From positions 806,001 through 870,000 of the forward strand of contig NZ_CP015881.1 of the NCBI RefSeq assembly GCF_000697965.2: a stretch of 64,000 bases of DNA. Direction: 5' to 3'. The notes under the pieces are model-generated. The model saw only the letters and a program-made list of their open reading frames with translations. It had not been told where the DNA came from and ran no database searches. The DNA is from Ensifer adhaerens. GTDB lineage: Bacteria; Pseudomonadota; Alphaproteobacteria; Rhizobiales; Rhizobiaceae. Position 1 is the stretch's first letter, and each line of letters starts with the position of its first letter. Position numbers and translations under genes: made by a program. This document shows positions 42,402 through 52,131 of the stretch, piece by piece.

Positions 42402-43982
42402 ATGATGTTCGAATGGATGTCTGATCCGGCCGCCTGGGCGGGTCTCGCCACCCTCATCGTTCTCGAGATCGTGCTCGGTATCGACAACCTCGTCTTCATC
42501 GCCATCCTCGCGGACAAGCTTCCAGAGCATCAACGGGAAAGAGCCCGACTGATTGGCCTCGGACTGGCGCTGGGCATGCGTCTCGTCCTGCTTGCCTCGA
42601 TCGCCTGGATCGTGACGCTGACCTCTCCGTTGTTCACAGTGCTCGGCGCTGAGATCTCCGGCCGCGACCTGATCCTTCTGTTCGGCGGCCTGTTCCTTCT
42701 GTTCAAGGGGACGATGGAGCTGCACGAGCGCCTCGAGGGCCATGCCGGTCACAAGGAAGGCAAGGTGGAGCATGCGGTCTTCTGGCAGGTCCTCGTGCAG
42801 ATCGTCGTCCTCGATGCCGTCTTCTCGCTGGACAGCGTCATCACCGCCGTCGGGATGGTTCAGCATCTCTCCGTGATGATGATCGCGGTCATTGTCGCCG
42901 TCGGCGTGATGCTGCTTGCGTCCAAACCACTGATGGCCTTCGTGTCGAAACACCCGACCGTCGTCATCCTCTGCCTCGGCTTCCTGATGATGATCGGCTT
43001 CTCCTTGATCGTCGAAGGGTTCGGTTTCCATATCCCCAAGGGCTACCTCTATGCGGCGATCGGCTTCTCGGTGCTGATCGAGGCCTTCAACCAGATCGGA
43101 CGCCGCAACCGCGAACGCTTCATGACGACGGGTGACTTGCGCGAGCGTACGGCAAATGCCGTTCTCTCCCTCCTCGGTCGACGCAAGAGCGAGACGTCGC
43201 TCGGCGAAACGGCGGATGTCATCGCGGAGCGGGCGACGGAGGACGAACTGTTCACGCCGGTGGAGCACGAGATGATCGAAGGCGTACTGACACTTGCAGA
43301 GCGCCCGGCAAAATCGGTCATGACCCCGAGGCTTGATGTCGAGTGGCTGGATATCGAGGAGAGTGACGACGAGTTGCGCCGCAAGATCATCGAAACAGGT
43401 CATTCGCGCTTCCCGATCGGACGCGGCAATCTCGATGAGTTCCTGGGCGTCGCGCTGGCGAAAGACCTGTTGAGAGACCTGCTCGAGACCGGCAAGATCG
43501 ACTTCAGCCGATCCCTTCGCCAGCCCTTGGTCGTGCATGAAACCGTCAGCGCGCTGCGCCTGCTTGAGCAGTTGCGACAGTCTCCCCTTCAGGTCGCGAT
43601 CGTCCTTGACGAATATGGCTCGATGGAAGGCCTGGTGACACCAACAGACCTGCTCGAAGCCATCGCCGGCGACTTTGCCGACGATGATGATGATCAGTTG
43701 ACGGTCGAGCGCGAGGAAGACGGAGCGCTCCTCGTCGACGGGTGGATCGATATCCGGCATGTCTCAAAACTGCTGGAGGTCGATCTCGTGGATGAGGCCG
43801 ACCGCTACTCCACACTGGCAGGCCTCGTTCTTTGGCGCCTCGGACATCTGCCCAACCTGGGTGAAAGCGTCAGCTTTGGTGGCCTGACCTATGAAGTCGT
43901 CGCCTTGGATGGCCGCAACGTCGACAAGGTCAGGATCCGAAGGCCGCAGATGGAGGAACTGACGGGCGCCCAGTTTCGCTGA
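42402..43982 (+). CDS. TerC-family membrane protein with CBS and CorC/HlyC domains
   Basis: Protein of 526 residues. Residues 1-235 form a TerC/YoaE-type membrane domain with about seven helices ([20 protein letters not shown] near 15; [19 protein letters not shown] near 145, both with conserved Asp). Residues 285-400 are a CBS pair ([40 protein letters not shown] type motif) and residues 430-520 a CorC_HlyC transporter-associated domain. Relatives are implicated in manganese or other metal efflux. Start at the ATG 42402 or 42405. Confidence 0.9.
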   Translation: MMFEWMSDPAAWAGLATLIVLEIVLGIDNLVFIAILADKLPEHQRERARLIGLGLALGMRLVLLASIAWIVTLTSPLFTVLGAEISGRDLILLFGGLFLLFKGTMELHERLEGHAGHKEGKVEHAVFWQVLVQIVVLDAVFSLDSVITAVGMVQHLSVMMIAVIVAVGVMLLASKPLMAFVSKHPTVVILCLGFLMMIGFSLIVEGFGFHIPKGYLYAAIGFSVLIEAFNQIGRRNRERFMTTGDLRERTANAVLSLLGRRKSETSLGETADVIAERATEDELFTPVEHEMIEGVLTLAERPAKSVMTPRLDVEWLDIEESDDELRRKIIETGHSRFPIGRGNLDEFLGVALAKDLLRDLLETGKIDFSRSLRQPLVVHETVSALRLLEQLRQSPLQVAIVLDEYGSMEGLVTPTDLLEAIAGDFADDDDDQLTVEREEDGALLVDGWIDIRHVSKLLEVDLVDEADRYSTLAGLVLWRLGHLPNLGESVSFGGLTYEVVALDGRNVDKVRIRRPQMEELTGAQFR

Positions 43983-44038
43983 GCTTCCGCCAGGCTGAGA
44001 TGAAGCAGTTGCGCCGCCGATTTTGCGCCCGAGAGCGG

Positions 44039-45052
44039 CTATTCCGCCGGCTCGGGCGTGAAAAACACGTCGGCATGCATGTCTGAGCGGTTCAGGCCGC
44101 GCGCAAACGCAACCTCCATTGCCGCATCCACCATCGGCGGCGGGCCGGCGACATAGGCTTTCCATCCGTCGAGGTCAGACAGATCCTCGGCCACAGCCTC
44201 CGTCACGAATCCACGACGGTACCCTGCCGAATCGGCCTCCGACAAGACGGGCCTGAAGACGAAATTGGCGTGCCACTCGGCGAGCGCGCGGAAATGATCG
44301 ACGAGATAGAGATCGCGTTCGCTGCGTGCGCCGAAGTAGAGATGGATCGGCTGCTTCAGGCCGTGGGCAAGGGCGGTTTCGACGATCGATTTGATCGGTG
44401 CGAGGCCGGAGCCGCCGGCGATGCAGAGGATCGGGCCGGAGTGGTTCTCTCGCAGATAGGAGGATCCCATCGGGTATTCGAGCGTCACCTTGTCCCCGGC
44501 CTTCAAAGCGCCGTGCACATATTGCGAGGTCGCTCCGCCGACCACGTGGCGAATGTGGAACTCCACCCGGCCGTCGCCATGCCGGTTGGCCATGGAATAG
44601 CTGCGGGCGGGGACCCCATCGAAACTGACCTGCGCATATTGTCCAGCGACGAAACGAGAGCTGCCCCCATCTTCCGCATCGATGCGCACCAGCTTGATGT
44701 CGTGCGTGAGGTCCTCCAGATGCGTAACGATGCCGCTTAGCCGTTGGGGCGTTTGGACGGCATCTTCTTCGCCGCCTCCAAGCCATGCCACGGCGGAGTT
44801 CGTTACCGGAAGCGCCCGGCAGGCAAGGATGAGACCGCCGGCTTTCTCCTCATCGGTGAGGGCGAAGGGCGAATGCTGGAGAAGCTCCACCTCGCCTTCG
44901 ATCAGCCGAGACTTGCAAGCGCCGCACCGCCCGGATCTGCAGCCATGGGGGTAAGGAAGCTTGGCGGCGAGCGCAGCATCGAGAATGGTCTGGTCGGCGT
45001 GCACTTCGAGGTTTGTTCGTGCCGATCGTATGTCTATGCGTTTGACGGTCAT
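44039..45052 (-). CDS. 2Fe-2S ferredoxin/FAD/NAD(P) oxygenase-type reductase
   Basis: Electron-transfer flavoprotein of 337 residues. The N-terminal plant-type 2Fe-2S domain has CRSGRCGAC near residues 37-44 with the fourth Cys in LACRAL near 76. The FAD domain has ARSYSMAN near 150, and the NAD domain has GGSGLAPIKS near 205 and GPPPMVDAAM near 305. The order matches naphthalene dioxygenase reductase (NdoR) and AscD-like reductases. No oxygenase subunits are nearby, so its partner is unknown. I chose the ATG at 45052 (GAGGAA upstream); an open frame to 45289 lacks homology. Confidence 0.9.
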   Translation of the reverse strand: MTVKRIDIRSARTNLEVHADQTILDAALAAKLPYPHGCRSGRCGACKSRLIEGEVELLQHSPFALTDEEKAGGLILACRALPVTNSAVAWLGGGEEDAVQTPQRLSGIVTHLEDLTHDIKLVRIDAEDGGSSRFVAGQYAQVSFDGVPARSYSMANRHGDGRVEFHIRHVVGGATSQYVHGALKAGDKVTLEYPMGSSYLRENHSGPILCIAGGSGLAPIKSIVETALAHGLKQPIHLYFGARSERDLYLVDHFRALAEWHANFVFRPVLSEADSAGYRRGFVTEAVAEDLSDLDGWKAYVAGPPPMVDAAMEVAFARGLNRSDMHADVFFTPEPAE

Positions 45053-45526
45053 ATCAAATGTTTCCTCACAGAGTTCGAATTCTCTCGCGGGCCGGTTCCT
45101 GACGGCGGCAAGCGAAAATGCCCTCAGGCTGCGGCTTCCAGCGCTGGTAAGGTCAAGGGGTATCGGATCACCGCCGACGTTCTCAGTTTCGGAGATTGGA
45201 ATGCGACGGCGAACCTGGACCGATTGCCTAGTGGGACCCTCGGCGCGACTACACGAATGACGGTGGCGTGGCGCCCCAGCAAAGAGCACAGATCAGTCGT
45301 GGTCGGCGGCCCCCCGCCTGAGTGCCAGCCGGGGGGAATACACAAGACGAAAATCCCGATTTTCCAATCTCTTATCGGCAGAACCTGACCATTCGCATCA
45401 GGGTGAGCGAAAGAAGTTTCAGGAGGTCTTGACCTTTCCATCGTTGGAAACCGCACCTTCGCGAAGAACTGATCGCTGCCGTGGCCGCCCCGGCCGCAAG
45501 CGTGAACAAAATGAAGGTGAACGAGA
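45053..45526. other. 474-bp divergent control region, reductase / RND pump
   Basis: No gene was recognised. It contains a stem-loop CCCCCCG/CGGGGGG (45309-45335), an exact inverted repeat GAAAATC-CC-GATTTTC (45348-45363), and a MerR-like element at 45429-45450, listed separately. This is probably where the divergent genes are controlled. Confidence 0.5.
45429..45450 (+). promoter_or_regulatory. MerR-like operator/promoter element
   Basis: TTGACC (45429-45434) is followed immediately by the inverted repeat TTTCCA-TCGT-TGGAAA (45435-45450). A -35 box abutting a dyad is the layout of MerR/CueR-type promoters, but the expected -10 hexamer 19-20 bp away is poor. No merR-like gene lies in the window. 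Confidence 0.35.
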
Positions 45527-46789
45527 ATGAGTAAAAAGGCCGCCGCCCTGTTCCTAGCCGGTATCGCAACCGTTGGAGGGCTTGCGCTTGCCGACGGCGA
45601 TGGAATGGGAACCTTCGCCAGTCGGCTTCTTGGGCTTGCCTCCTCGACCAGTGCGTCGGAGGCAGTCGCGGCGACCGGAACCACGGGTGCGCCCATGCCC
45701 AAGGTTCCGGTCGCCGAGGTCATCACGCGAGAGGTCGCGCCAGCCGTAGAGTTCACGGGCCACTTCGAGGCGGCAAAATCCGTTGAACTGCGTCCGCGTG
45801 TCGGCGGCGCCATCGACAGGGTGAGTGTTCCCGAAGGCGCTCTCGTCAAACCGGAACAGGTCCTGTTCCAGATCGATCCGCGACCGTTCCAAGTCGCCCT
45901 GGACGCCGCCAAGGCGCGCTTGAAACAGGCGATCGTTCTTCTCGATCACGCCGACATCGCGTTCCGCCGCGCCAAATCCCTGGCTCCGAACGGGACCGTG
46001 TCGCGCAAGACCTATGACGATGCCGAGGCAGTGCGGCGCCAACGGCAGGCCGAGGTCGAAATCGCCAAGGCGGCAGTGGCTGCGGCAGAGCTTGATCTCT
46101 CCTTCACGCGCGTCGCAGCCCCGATTGGCGGGCGGGTCGATCGTGTCCGGGTGACCGAGGGCAACCTTGTTTCAGGCGGCAATGCGGGTGCCGCCACGCT
46201 CCTCACCACCATCGTCTCGACGGACCCGCTCTACGTCTACTTCGACATCGACGAAGCGACGTTTCTCGATTTTGGCGGGCGAGCGCGTCCTGACAATGGA
46301 GAAGGCGGAACCGAGAAGTTGCCGGTCGGGATTGGCCTCATGACGGATGCCGGTTTCCCCCATGCCGGCGTGCTCGACTTCATCAGCAACCAGGTCGAAC
46401 GCAGCACCGGCACGATCCGGGCCCGCGCGATCGTCCGGAATCCGGACGGACTGCTGGCCCCGGGTCTGTTTGCTCGGGTGAACCTTGTGACGGCCCAGCC
46501 AGCCCGCACCGTTCTGATCGACGATCAGGCGATCGGTACCGACCAGGGTCGCCGCTATGTGCTGACGCTGGGCTCGGGGAACAAGGCCGAGTACCGGCCG
46601 ATCGAACTCGGTCCGATGATCGACGGCTTGCGTGTCGTCGCAAGCGGTCTCAGGCCGGGTGAGAAGATCATTCTCAAGGGCCTCGTGCGCCCTGGTATGG
46701 AGGTTGACCCGCAGACGGTTTCGATGGTGTCGGGCGAAGCGGCCAAAGGTGACTTAGCGGCCGCCGCTTCGCAGGAGGCGCGTCGATGA
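45527..46789 (+). CDS. RND efflux periplasmic adaptor subunit
   Basis: Membrane-fusion protein of 420 residues, AcrA/MexA group. An N-terminal hydrophobic anchor (residues 5-22) is followed by the barrel-sandwich hybrid split around a helical hairpin (VEFTGHFEAAKSVELRPRVGGAIDRV near 77; APIGGRVDRVRVTEGNLV near 198), and a beta-barrel (TGTIRARAIVRNPDGLLAPGLFARV near 302). There is no typical lipobox. It links the RND pump to an outer membrane factor; none is encoded next to it. Its stop overlaps the pump ATG (ATGA). Confidence 0.93.
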   Translation: MSKKAAALFLAGIATVGGLALADGDGMGTFASRLLGLASSTSASEAVAATGTTGAPMPKVPVAEVITREVAPAVEFTGHFEAAKSVELRPRVGGAIDRVSVPEGALVKPEQVLFQIDPRPFQVALDAAKARLKQAIVLLDHADIAFRRAKSLAPNGTVSRKTYDDAEAVRRQRQAEVEIAKAAVAAAELDLSFTRVAAPIGGRVDRVRVTEGNLVSGGNAGAATLLTTIVSTDPLYVYFDIDEATFLDFGGRARPDNGEGGTEKLPVGIGLMTDAGFPHAGVLDFISNQVERSTGTIRARAIVRNPDGLLAPGLFARVNLVTAQPARTVLIDDQAIGTDQGRRYVLTLGSGNKAEYRPIELGPMIDGLRVVASGLRPGEKIILKGLVRPGMEVDPQTVSMVSGEAAKGDLAAAASQEARR

Positions 46790-49700
46790 ACATTCCACGC
46801 TTTTTCGTCGACCGCCCCATCTTTGCGGTCGTTCTCTCCGTATTGATGCTGATCGGCGGTGGCCTGACCCTCCTAAAGCTGCCGCTCAGCGAATATCCCC
46901 AGGTGACGCCGCCGACCGTGCAGGTGACCGCAAGCTATCCGGGTGCCAGCCCCGAAGTGATCGCCGAAACGGTTGCGGCTCCGCTGGAGCAGGTGATCAA
47001 CGGCGTCGAGAACATGCTCTACATGAGCTCGCAGGCCGCAACTGACGGGCGCATGACGCTGACGGTGACCTTTCAGCAGGGCACCGATCCCGACATGGCG
47101 CAGATCCAGGTTCAGAACCGGGTTTCGCGCGCGCTTCCGCGTCTGCCGCAGGAAGTTCAGCGCATCGGTGTCGTGACGCAGAAGACCTCGCCCGATATCC
47201 TGATGGTCGTGCATCTGGTTTCGCCCGATGACCGCTACGATCCTCTCTACCTATCGAACTTCGCGACGCTGCAGGTCCGCGACCAGCTCGCGCGCCTGTC
47301 GGGTGTGGGTGACGTGCTCGTCTGGGGAGCCGGCGAATACTCCATGCGGGTCTGGCTCGATCCGGCCAAGGTCGCGGCGCGCGGATTGACCGCTTCCGAC
47401 GTGGTTGCTGCAATCCAGGAGCAGAACGCTCAGGTGGCCGCCGGCTCCGTCGGCCAGCAACCGGATGCCTCGGCAGCGCTGCAGGTCACGGTCAACACGC
47501 TCGGCAGGCTATCCAACGAAGAGCAGTTCGGCGCCATCGTCGTCAAGACCGGCGCCGATGGCCAGGTCACCCGGCTGCGCGACATTGCCCGCATCGAGTT
47601 GGGCGCCGACTCCTATGCGCTGCGCAGTCTTCTTGACGGCAAGCCGGCGCTGGCGCTGCAGATCATCCAAAGCCCCGGCGCCAACGCGCTCGACGTGGCG
47701 AGTTCCATTCGCGCCACGATGGAAGACCTGCAGAAAGGCTTTCCTGAGGGCATAGAGTATCGCATCGCCTACGATCCCACCGTCTTCGTGAAGGCCTCGC
47801 TGGAGGCCGTGGTGATGACGCTACTTGAAGCGATCGTGCTGGTCGTCATCGTGGTCGTGCTTTTTCTTCAGACCTGGCGCGCGTCGATCATCCCGCTGGT
47901 TGCCGTGCCGATCTCCTTGGTCGGCACATTCGCGCTGATGTACATGTTCGGCTTTTCGCTCAACACGCTGTCGCTGTTCGGCCTGGTCCTCTCGATCGGG
48001 ATCGTGGTCGACGACGCGATCGTCGTCGTCGAAAACGTCGAGCGTCACATCGCGCTTGGCGAAACGCCGAAGGAAGCGGCGCGCAAGGCCATGGACGAGG
48101 TGACCGGGCCGATCATTGCGATCACGTCCGTGCTCTCGGCCGTGTTCATTCCGTCAGCGTTCCTATCCGGCCTGCAAGGCGAGTTCTATCGTCAGTTCGC
48201 CTTGACGATCGCAATCTCGACGATCCTGTCCGCGGTCAACTCCCTGACGCTTTCCCCGGCGCTAGCCGGCGTGCTTCTGAAGCCGCACCACGGCGAGGTG
48301 AAGCGCGATCTCCTGACGCGCGTGATAGACGGCCTGTTCGGCTGGTTCTTCCGGCTCTTCAACCGGTTCTTCGAGCGCGCTTCGAACGCCTATGTCTGGT
48401 CCGTCCGCCGTGCCGTCAGGTTCAGCGCGCTCGTCCTTCTCGTCTACGCTGGCCTGGTCGCCACGACATGGCTGGGCTTCCACACCGTGCCGAACGGCTT
48501 TGTCCCGGCGCAGGACAAATACTACCTGGTCGGCATCGCCCAATTGCCGACAGGAGCCTCGCTCGACCGAACCGAGGCGGTCGTCAAGAAGATGTCGGAG
48601 ATAGCCCTCGCGGAACCGGGCGTCGAAAGCGTCGTCGCTTTTCCGGGGCTTTCGGTCAACGGCATGGTCAATATTCCCAATGCCGCCGTCATCTTCACGA
48701 TGCTGAAGCCCTTCGACGAGCGCAAGGATCCGTCCTTGTCCGCATTCGCGATCGCAGGTCGCCTGATGGGCAAATTCAGCCAGATACCCGACGGCTTTGC
48801 CGGCATCTTCCCGCCGCCGCCCGTCCCGGGTCTCGGTACGACCGGCGGTTTCAAGTTCCAGGTCGAGGACAGGGCCGGGCTCGGCTTTGCGGCGCTTGCC
48901 GAAGCGCAGGGCGCGATTATGGGCAAGGCGATGCAGACGCCGGAGCTTGCCGGAATGCTTGCAAGCTTTCAGGTGAATGCGCCGCAGGTGCAGGTGGACA
49001 TCGACCGGGTGAAAGCCAAGTCTCAAGGAGTGCCGCTCAACACCATCTTCGAAACGCTGCAGGTCAACCTCGGTTCTCTCTACGCCAACGATTTCAACCG
49101 CTTCGGCCGGACCTATCGCGTGGTGGTCCAGGCAGACGCGCCATTCCGCATGCAGCCGGAAGACATTGGCCGGCTGAAGGTGCGCAACGCGGCGGGCGCG
49201 ATGATACCTTTGTCGGCGCTGTTGACGGTCAAGCACAGTTCGGGACCGGATCGCGTCATGCATTACAACAGCTTCCCGTCGGCCGATATCAGCGGCGGTC
49301 CGGCGCCCGGCTATTCGTTCGGCCAAGCAACCGCGGCCATAGAACGGATCGCGGCGGAGACGCTGCCACCCGGCATGACCTTCGAATGGACGGAGCTCGC
49401 CTATCAGGAAAAGCAGGCCGGAAACACCGCGATGTACATTTTCCCTCTGTCTGTCCTGCTGGCGTTTCTCATTCTCGCCGCCCAGTACAACAGCTGGTCT
49501 TTGCCCTTCGCCGTGTTGCTGATCGCGCCGATGGCGCTGCTTTCCGCAATCGCAGGCGTCTGGTTTACCGGCGGCGACAACAACATCTTCACGCAGATCG
49601 GCTTTGTCGTTCTCGTGGGGCTCGCGGCCAAGAATGCGATCCTGATCGTCGAGTTCGCGCGAGCGAAAGAGGATGAAGGTGCCGATCCTCTGTCCGCCGT

Positions 49701-49965
49701 GCTTGAGGCGGCCCGCCTTCGGCTCAGACCGATCCTGATGACGTCGCTTGCCTTTATCGCAGGCGTCGTTCCGCTGGTGATTGCTAAAGGCGCTGGCGCA
49801 GAGATGCGCCACGTCATGGGCATCGCCGTCTTTGCCGGCATGCTCGGCGTTACCTTGTTCGGCCTCGTATTGACGCCGGTATTCTATGTTCTGGTGCGGA
49901 AGTTGGCGATCCGGCGGGAAAAAGGCCGAATCCCTGAAGGGGCGTCGCTGGAACAGCGAGCCTAA
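46786..49965 (+). CDS. HAE1-family RND multidrug efflux permease
   Basis: Proton-driven pump of 1059 residues, AcrB/MexB class. N-terminal FFVDRPIFAVVLSVLMLIGG begins helix 1; the first large periplasmic loop follows; the proton-relay Asp pair is in GIVVDDAIVVVENVERH near residue 406; the second half repeats the fold, with the conserved Lys region near GLAAKNAILIVEFAR at 945. Length and motif order are normal. It exports drugs, detergents or plant phenolics in relatives. A 40-residue hydrophobic ORF lies 407 bp downstream. Confidence 0.95.
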   Translation: MNIPRFFVDRPIFAVVLSVLMLIGGGLTLLKLPLSEYPQVTPPTVQVTASYPGASPEVIAETVAAPLEQVINGVENMLYMSSQAATDGRMTLTVTFQQGTDPDMAQIQVQNRVSRALPRLPQEVQRIGVVTQKTSPDILMVVHLVSPDDRYDPLYLSNFATLQVRDQLARLSGVGDVLVWGAGEYSMRVWLDPAKVAARGLTASDVVAAIQEQNAQVAAGSVGQQPDASAALQVTVNTLGRLSNEEQFGAIVVKTGADGQVTRLRDIARIELGADSYALRSLLDGKPALALQIIQSPGANALDVASSIRATMEDLQKGFPEGIEYRIAYDPTVFVKASLEAVVMTLLEAIVLVVIVVVLFLQTWRASIIPLVAVPISLVGTFALMYMFGFSLNTLSLFGLVLSIGIVVDDAIVVVENVERHIALGETPKEAARKAMDEVTGPIIAITSVLSAVFIPSAFLSGLQGEFYRQFALTIAISTILSAVNSLTLSPALAGVLLKPHHGEVKRDLLTRVIDGLFGWFFRLFNRFFERASNAYVWSVRRAVRFSALVLLVYAGLVATTWLGFHTVPNGFVPAQDKYYLVGIAQLPTGASLDRTEAVVKKMSEIALAEPGVESVVAFPGLSVNGMVNIPNAAVIFTMLKPFDERKDPSLSAFAIAGRLMGKFSQIPDGFAGIFPPPPVPGLGTTGGFKFQVEDRAGLGFAALAEAQGAIMGKAMQTPELAGMLASFQVNAPQVQVDIDRVKAKSQGVPLNTIFETLQVNLGSLYANDFNRFGRTYRVVVQADAPFRMQPEDIGRLKVRNAAGAMIPLSALLTVKHSSGPDRVMHYNSFPSADISGGPAPGYSFGQATAAIERIAAETLPPGMTFEWTELAYQEKQAGNTAMYIFPLSVLLAFLILAAQYNSWSLPFAVLLIAPMALLSAIAGVWFTGGDNNIFTQIGFVVLVGLAAKNAILIVEFARAKEDEGADPLSAVLEAARLRLRPILMTSLAFIAGVVPLVIAKGAGAEMRHVMGIAVFAGMLGVTLFGLVLTPVFYVLVRKLAIRREKGRIPEGASLEQRA

Positions 49966-50371
49966 ACCAACCATAACCATCGCACGCGGTCATGTCGGGA
50001 AGCCAGATGGCCACGTGCGATGCCTCCCGTCCGAAGGCAAATCCGATCGGCCTGGCGAACTGAGCGCAAGTGCAAATAGTCGTCAGGTTTGCCGGCTAGG
50101 GCGCACCTGGTTTCCGGTCGCAAACCGCAGGGCTCACGCAAACGTGCAAGGACGTGACCGGCAAAGGATTGCATCGGGTCGAAACCCTGCTAACACCCGG
50201 CTCCTCAAGCACCGCGTTGGAAGATCAGCAAGCGGTCGACGTCGGAATTTCGAGTGGGGCACTGCTTTGCCTGGCGCTCTTCGTTGATCCCGACCGACCT
50301 CTCTCCCATATGCGACGAGCCCGGCCTCTCCTCCCGGCGGGCTCGACAACAACGACCCAGGAAGAATAAAA
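49966..50371. other. intergenic region after the RND pump
   Basis: About 405 bp without a clear gene. It ends in a stem-loop with arms CGAGCCCG (50316-50323) and CGGGCTCG (50338-50345), which lies in what would be the 5' leader of the small ORF at 50372. Nothing else was recognised. Confidence 0.4.
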
Positions 50372-50494
50372 ATGAACAATAATGGACGCCTATCGGGCAA
50401 CTCCTTCGCTGCGCATAACCTGCGCGATCGCCTGGCGGCCGACGGTCTCGCCTATCTGGTCGCGCTGATGCCCGTATTCCTGTTGCTCTGCTAA
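50372..50494 (+). CDS. putative 40-residue membrane peptide
   Basis: Small ORF with an AGGAAG site 7 nt before its ATG and a preceding stem-loop. The N-terminal half is polar (MNNNGRLSGNSFAAHNLRDR) and the C-terminal half is hydrophobic (GLAYLVALMPVFLLLC), so the product would be a single-pass membrane peptide ending in Cys. It may be real, but coding cannot be proven from one sequence. Position after an RND pump recalls the small AcrB partner AcrZ, with no sequence similarity claimed. Confidence 0.4.
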   Translation: MNNNGRLSGNSFAAHNLRDRLAADGLAYLVALMPVFLLLC

Positions 50495-50547
50495 GCTCGA
50501 CTGCCGCGTTTCAGGACGCCTGTCGTGGACGCGCTCTGTTCGCGGCC

Positions 50548-50829
50548 TCAAAGCCACCTTCGGCGCAAGAAAGATCCCCATTCGGCTTCAATTCTCAGCT
50601 TTCGGAGGCGATCGCCGCTTGTGACGTGCGCGGCGTAGGAATTGGTAAAGGTGACGAGCAGGATGCGCGCCATCTTCGGATCTCCTTCGGTTCGCTCAAG
50701 TTCGTCGGCGATCTCTCGGTAGAGAGCTTCGCTCGACGTGGGCTCGGCGATACGCCGTTCCGCCATCTCCAGCATCCGTTCGACAAAGGCGAGATCGATC
50801 ACATAGGCCGGCATCGATTTTCCGATCAT
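50548..50829 (-). CDS. hypothetical protein
   Basis: Predicted cytoplasmic helical protein of about 93 residues from the ATG at 50829 (GGGG upstream). It has an acidic, helix-forming body (FVERMLEMAERRIAEPTSSEALYREIADELERTEGD) followed by a basic C-terminus (RLRKLRIEAEWGSFLRRRWL). The open frame extends to 50961, but the extra part looks non-coding. No family was recognised. Starts at 50865 or 50814 are also possible. Confidence 0.5.
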   Translation of the reverse strand: MIGKSMPAYVIDLAFVERMLEMAERRIAEPTSSEALYREIADELERTEGDPKMARILLVTFTNSYAAHVTSGDRLRKLRIEAEWGSFLRRRWL

Positions 50830-51142
50830 GATGATGCCCCGCTGCCTGCAGAAGAGGTCCGGCATGGTGTCTCGTGCGTGGGAACGCACGGGCGGTCCGT
50901 CTGAGAGAAGGTGGGAGTCCGGGGCGTGTCCTGTCCTGTTCGGAAAAGTATCATGCTCCATCTCCTTCTCACGCTATAGGCCCGGCAAGGATCGGGCCGA
51001 AGGATATCCCTATGGGAGCCCAACCGCCAAAGGCGCGAAGAGTTCCAAGGGAAAATCAACTTTTGCGATCAAAGGTCGCCTTCGCGCGACGACGCCAAAC
51101 GCATGGAAGGGAGCGCGTGAGGCTACCGGCGCGTTTCTAAGG

Positions 51143-52033
51143 TCAATGCGAACCGCTCGAGCCCAGATGCTCGAACAGGTCTCGCGCCGGCGGGGACAGT
51201 TCCTCTTCCGCGCGCACGCAGACGGACAGCCGCCGCGTCGCCCAGTCATCAGCAAGGCGCACGAACGCGGTCTTGGGAGATCTGCCGCCGCGCCGTGCCG
51301 CCGTCTCCGGCATGATGGCAAGGCCGACACCCGCCGAAACCATGTGACACATGCCTTCGAAGCTACGCATGCGCGAGCGCATCTTCAGCGTCAGCCCCAA
51401 TCTCCGAGCTTGTGCATCGATATGGCTCTGCAATGCGCCATCTGCCAAGCCGACGAAAGGCTGGTCCGCAATGTCGGCGAAGAGTGCCCGCCTGCGTGCC
51501 GCGAATACGTGATCGCGTGGGATGACGGCGACGAGCCGGTCGACGGCAAAGGGACGCAGTTGCAGGCCGCCAGTATCGACCGCGTCCGAAAGAATGCCGA
51601 TCTCCACGAGGTCGGCGGCGACGGCTCTCGCAATCTCGATGCTTTGCCGTTCCTTCAGATCGACGTCGATCCGCGGATGCGCCGTCATCCAGGCGCCGAG
51701 CCGCTGTGGCAGAAACTCTGTGAGTGCGGCGGTGTTCACCGCAAGCCGGATTGTTGCTCGAAGGCCATCGGCGTGTTCACCAAGCTCGCCGCGCATCCGC
51801 GCCATCTGGCGCAGGATCAGCCGGGCGTGATGCGCGAGCGCTTCTCCGGCCGGCGTCGGCCGCACCCCGCGGCGACCACGTTCGAGCAGTTTGACTTTGC
51901 CGATCATCTCCATGTCGCGCAGACGTTCACTTGCCGCCGGCAACGAAAGCCCGGCATCCGCAGCACCATGGGTCATGCTGCCGGCATCCACCACGGCAAG
52001 AAACAGACGAAGGTCGATAAGATCGAAACGCAT
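51143..52033 (-). CDS. LysR-family transcriptional regulator
   Basis: LysR regulator of 296 residues with helix-turn-helix SMTHGAADAGLSLPAASERL at residues 19-38 and a complete effector domain. I set the start at 52033 (MRFDLIDLRLFLAVVDAG), the normal LysR beginning; the open frame upstream to 52174 runs into the divergent gene. It faces away from a TSUP permease gene with 98 bp between the starts, so it probably controls that permease. Confidence 0.88.
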   Translation of the reverse strand: MRFDLIDLRLFLAVVDAGSMTHGAADAGLSLPAASERLRDMEMIGKVKLLERGRRGVRPTPAGEALAHHARLILRQMARMRGELGEHADGLRATIRLAVNTAALTEFLPQRLGAWMTAHPRIDVDLKERQSIEIARAVAADLVEIGILSDAVDTGGLQLRPFAVDRLVAVIPRDHVFAARRRALFADIADQPFVGLADGALQSHIDAQARRLGLTLKMRSRMRSFEGMCHMVSAGVGLAIMPETAARRGGRSPKTAFVRLADDWATRRLSVCVRAEEELSPPARDLFEHLGSSGSH

Positions 52034-52131
52034 GCAAAGGAGGCTAACGGAAAAACAGCCTTCGGACCAGCCGAAGTCTGACTGCGGATGATCCGCATTG
52101 TGCCGATGCGGGTATACGCTATGCCGATGGC

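Noticed and set aside
42393..43760. 455-residue minus-strand frame opposite the TerC-CBS gene
   Set aside because: His/Asp/Glu-rich shadow composition; the plus strand encodes recognisable TerC, CBS and CorC_HlyC domains.
48262..49980. 572-residue open frame on the minus strand inside the RND pump gene
   Set aside because: It is an antisense shadow of a high-GC gene; the plus-strand frame encodes a full HAE1 pump with all key motifs.
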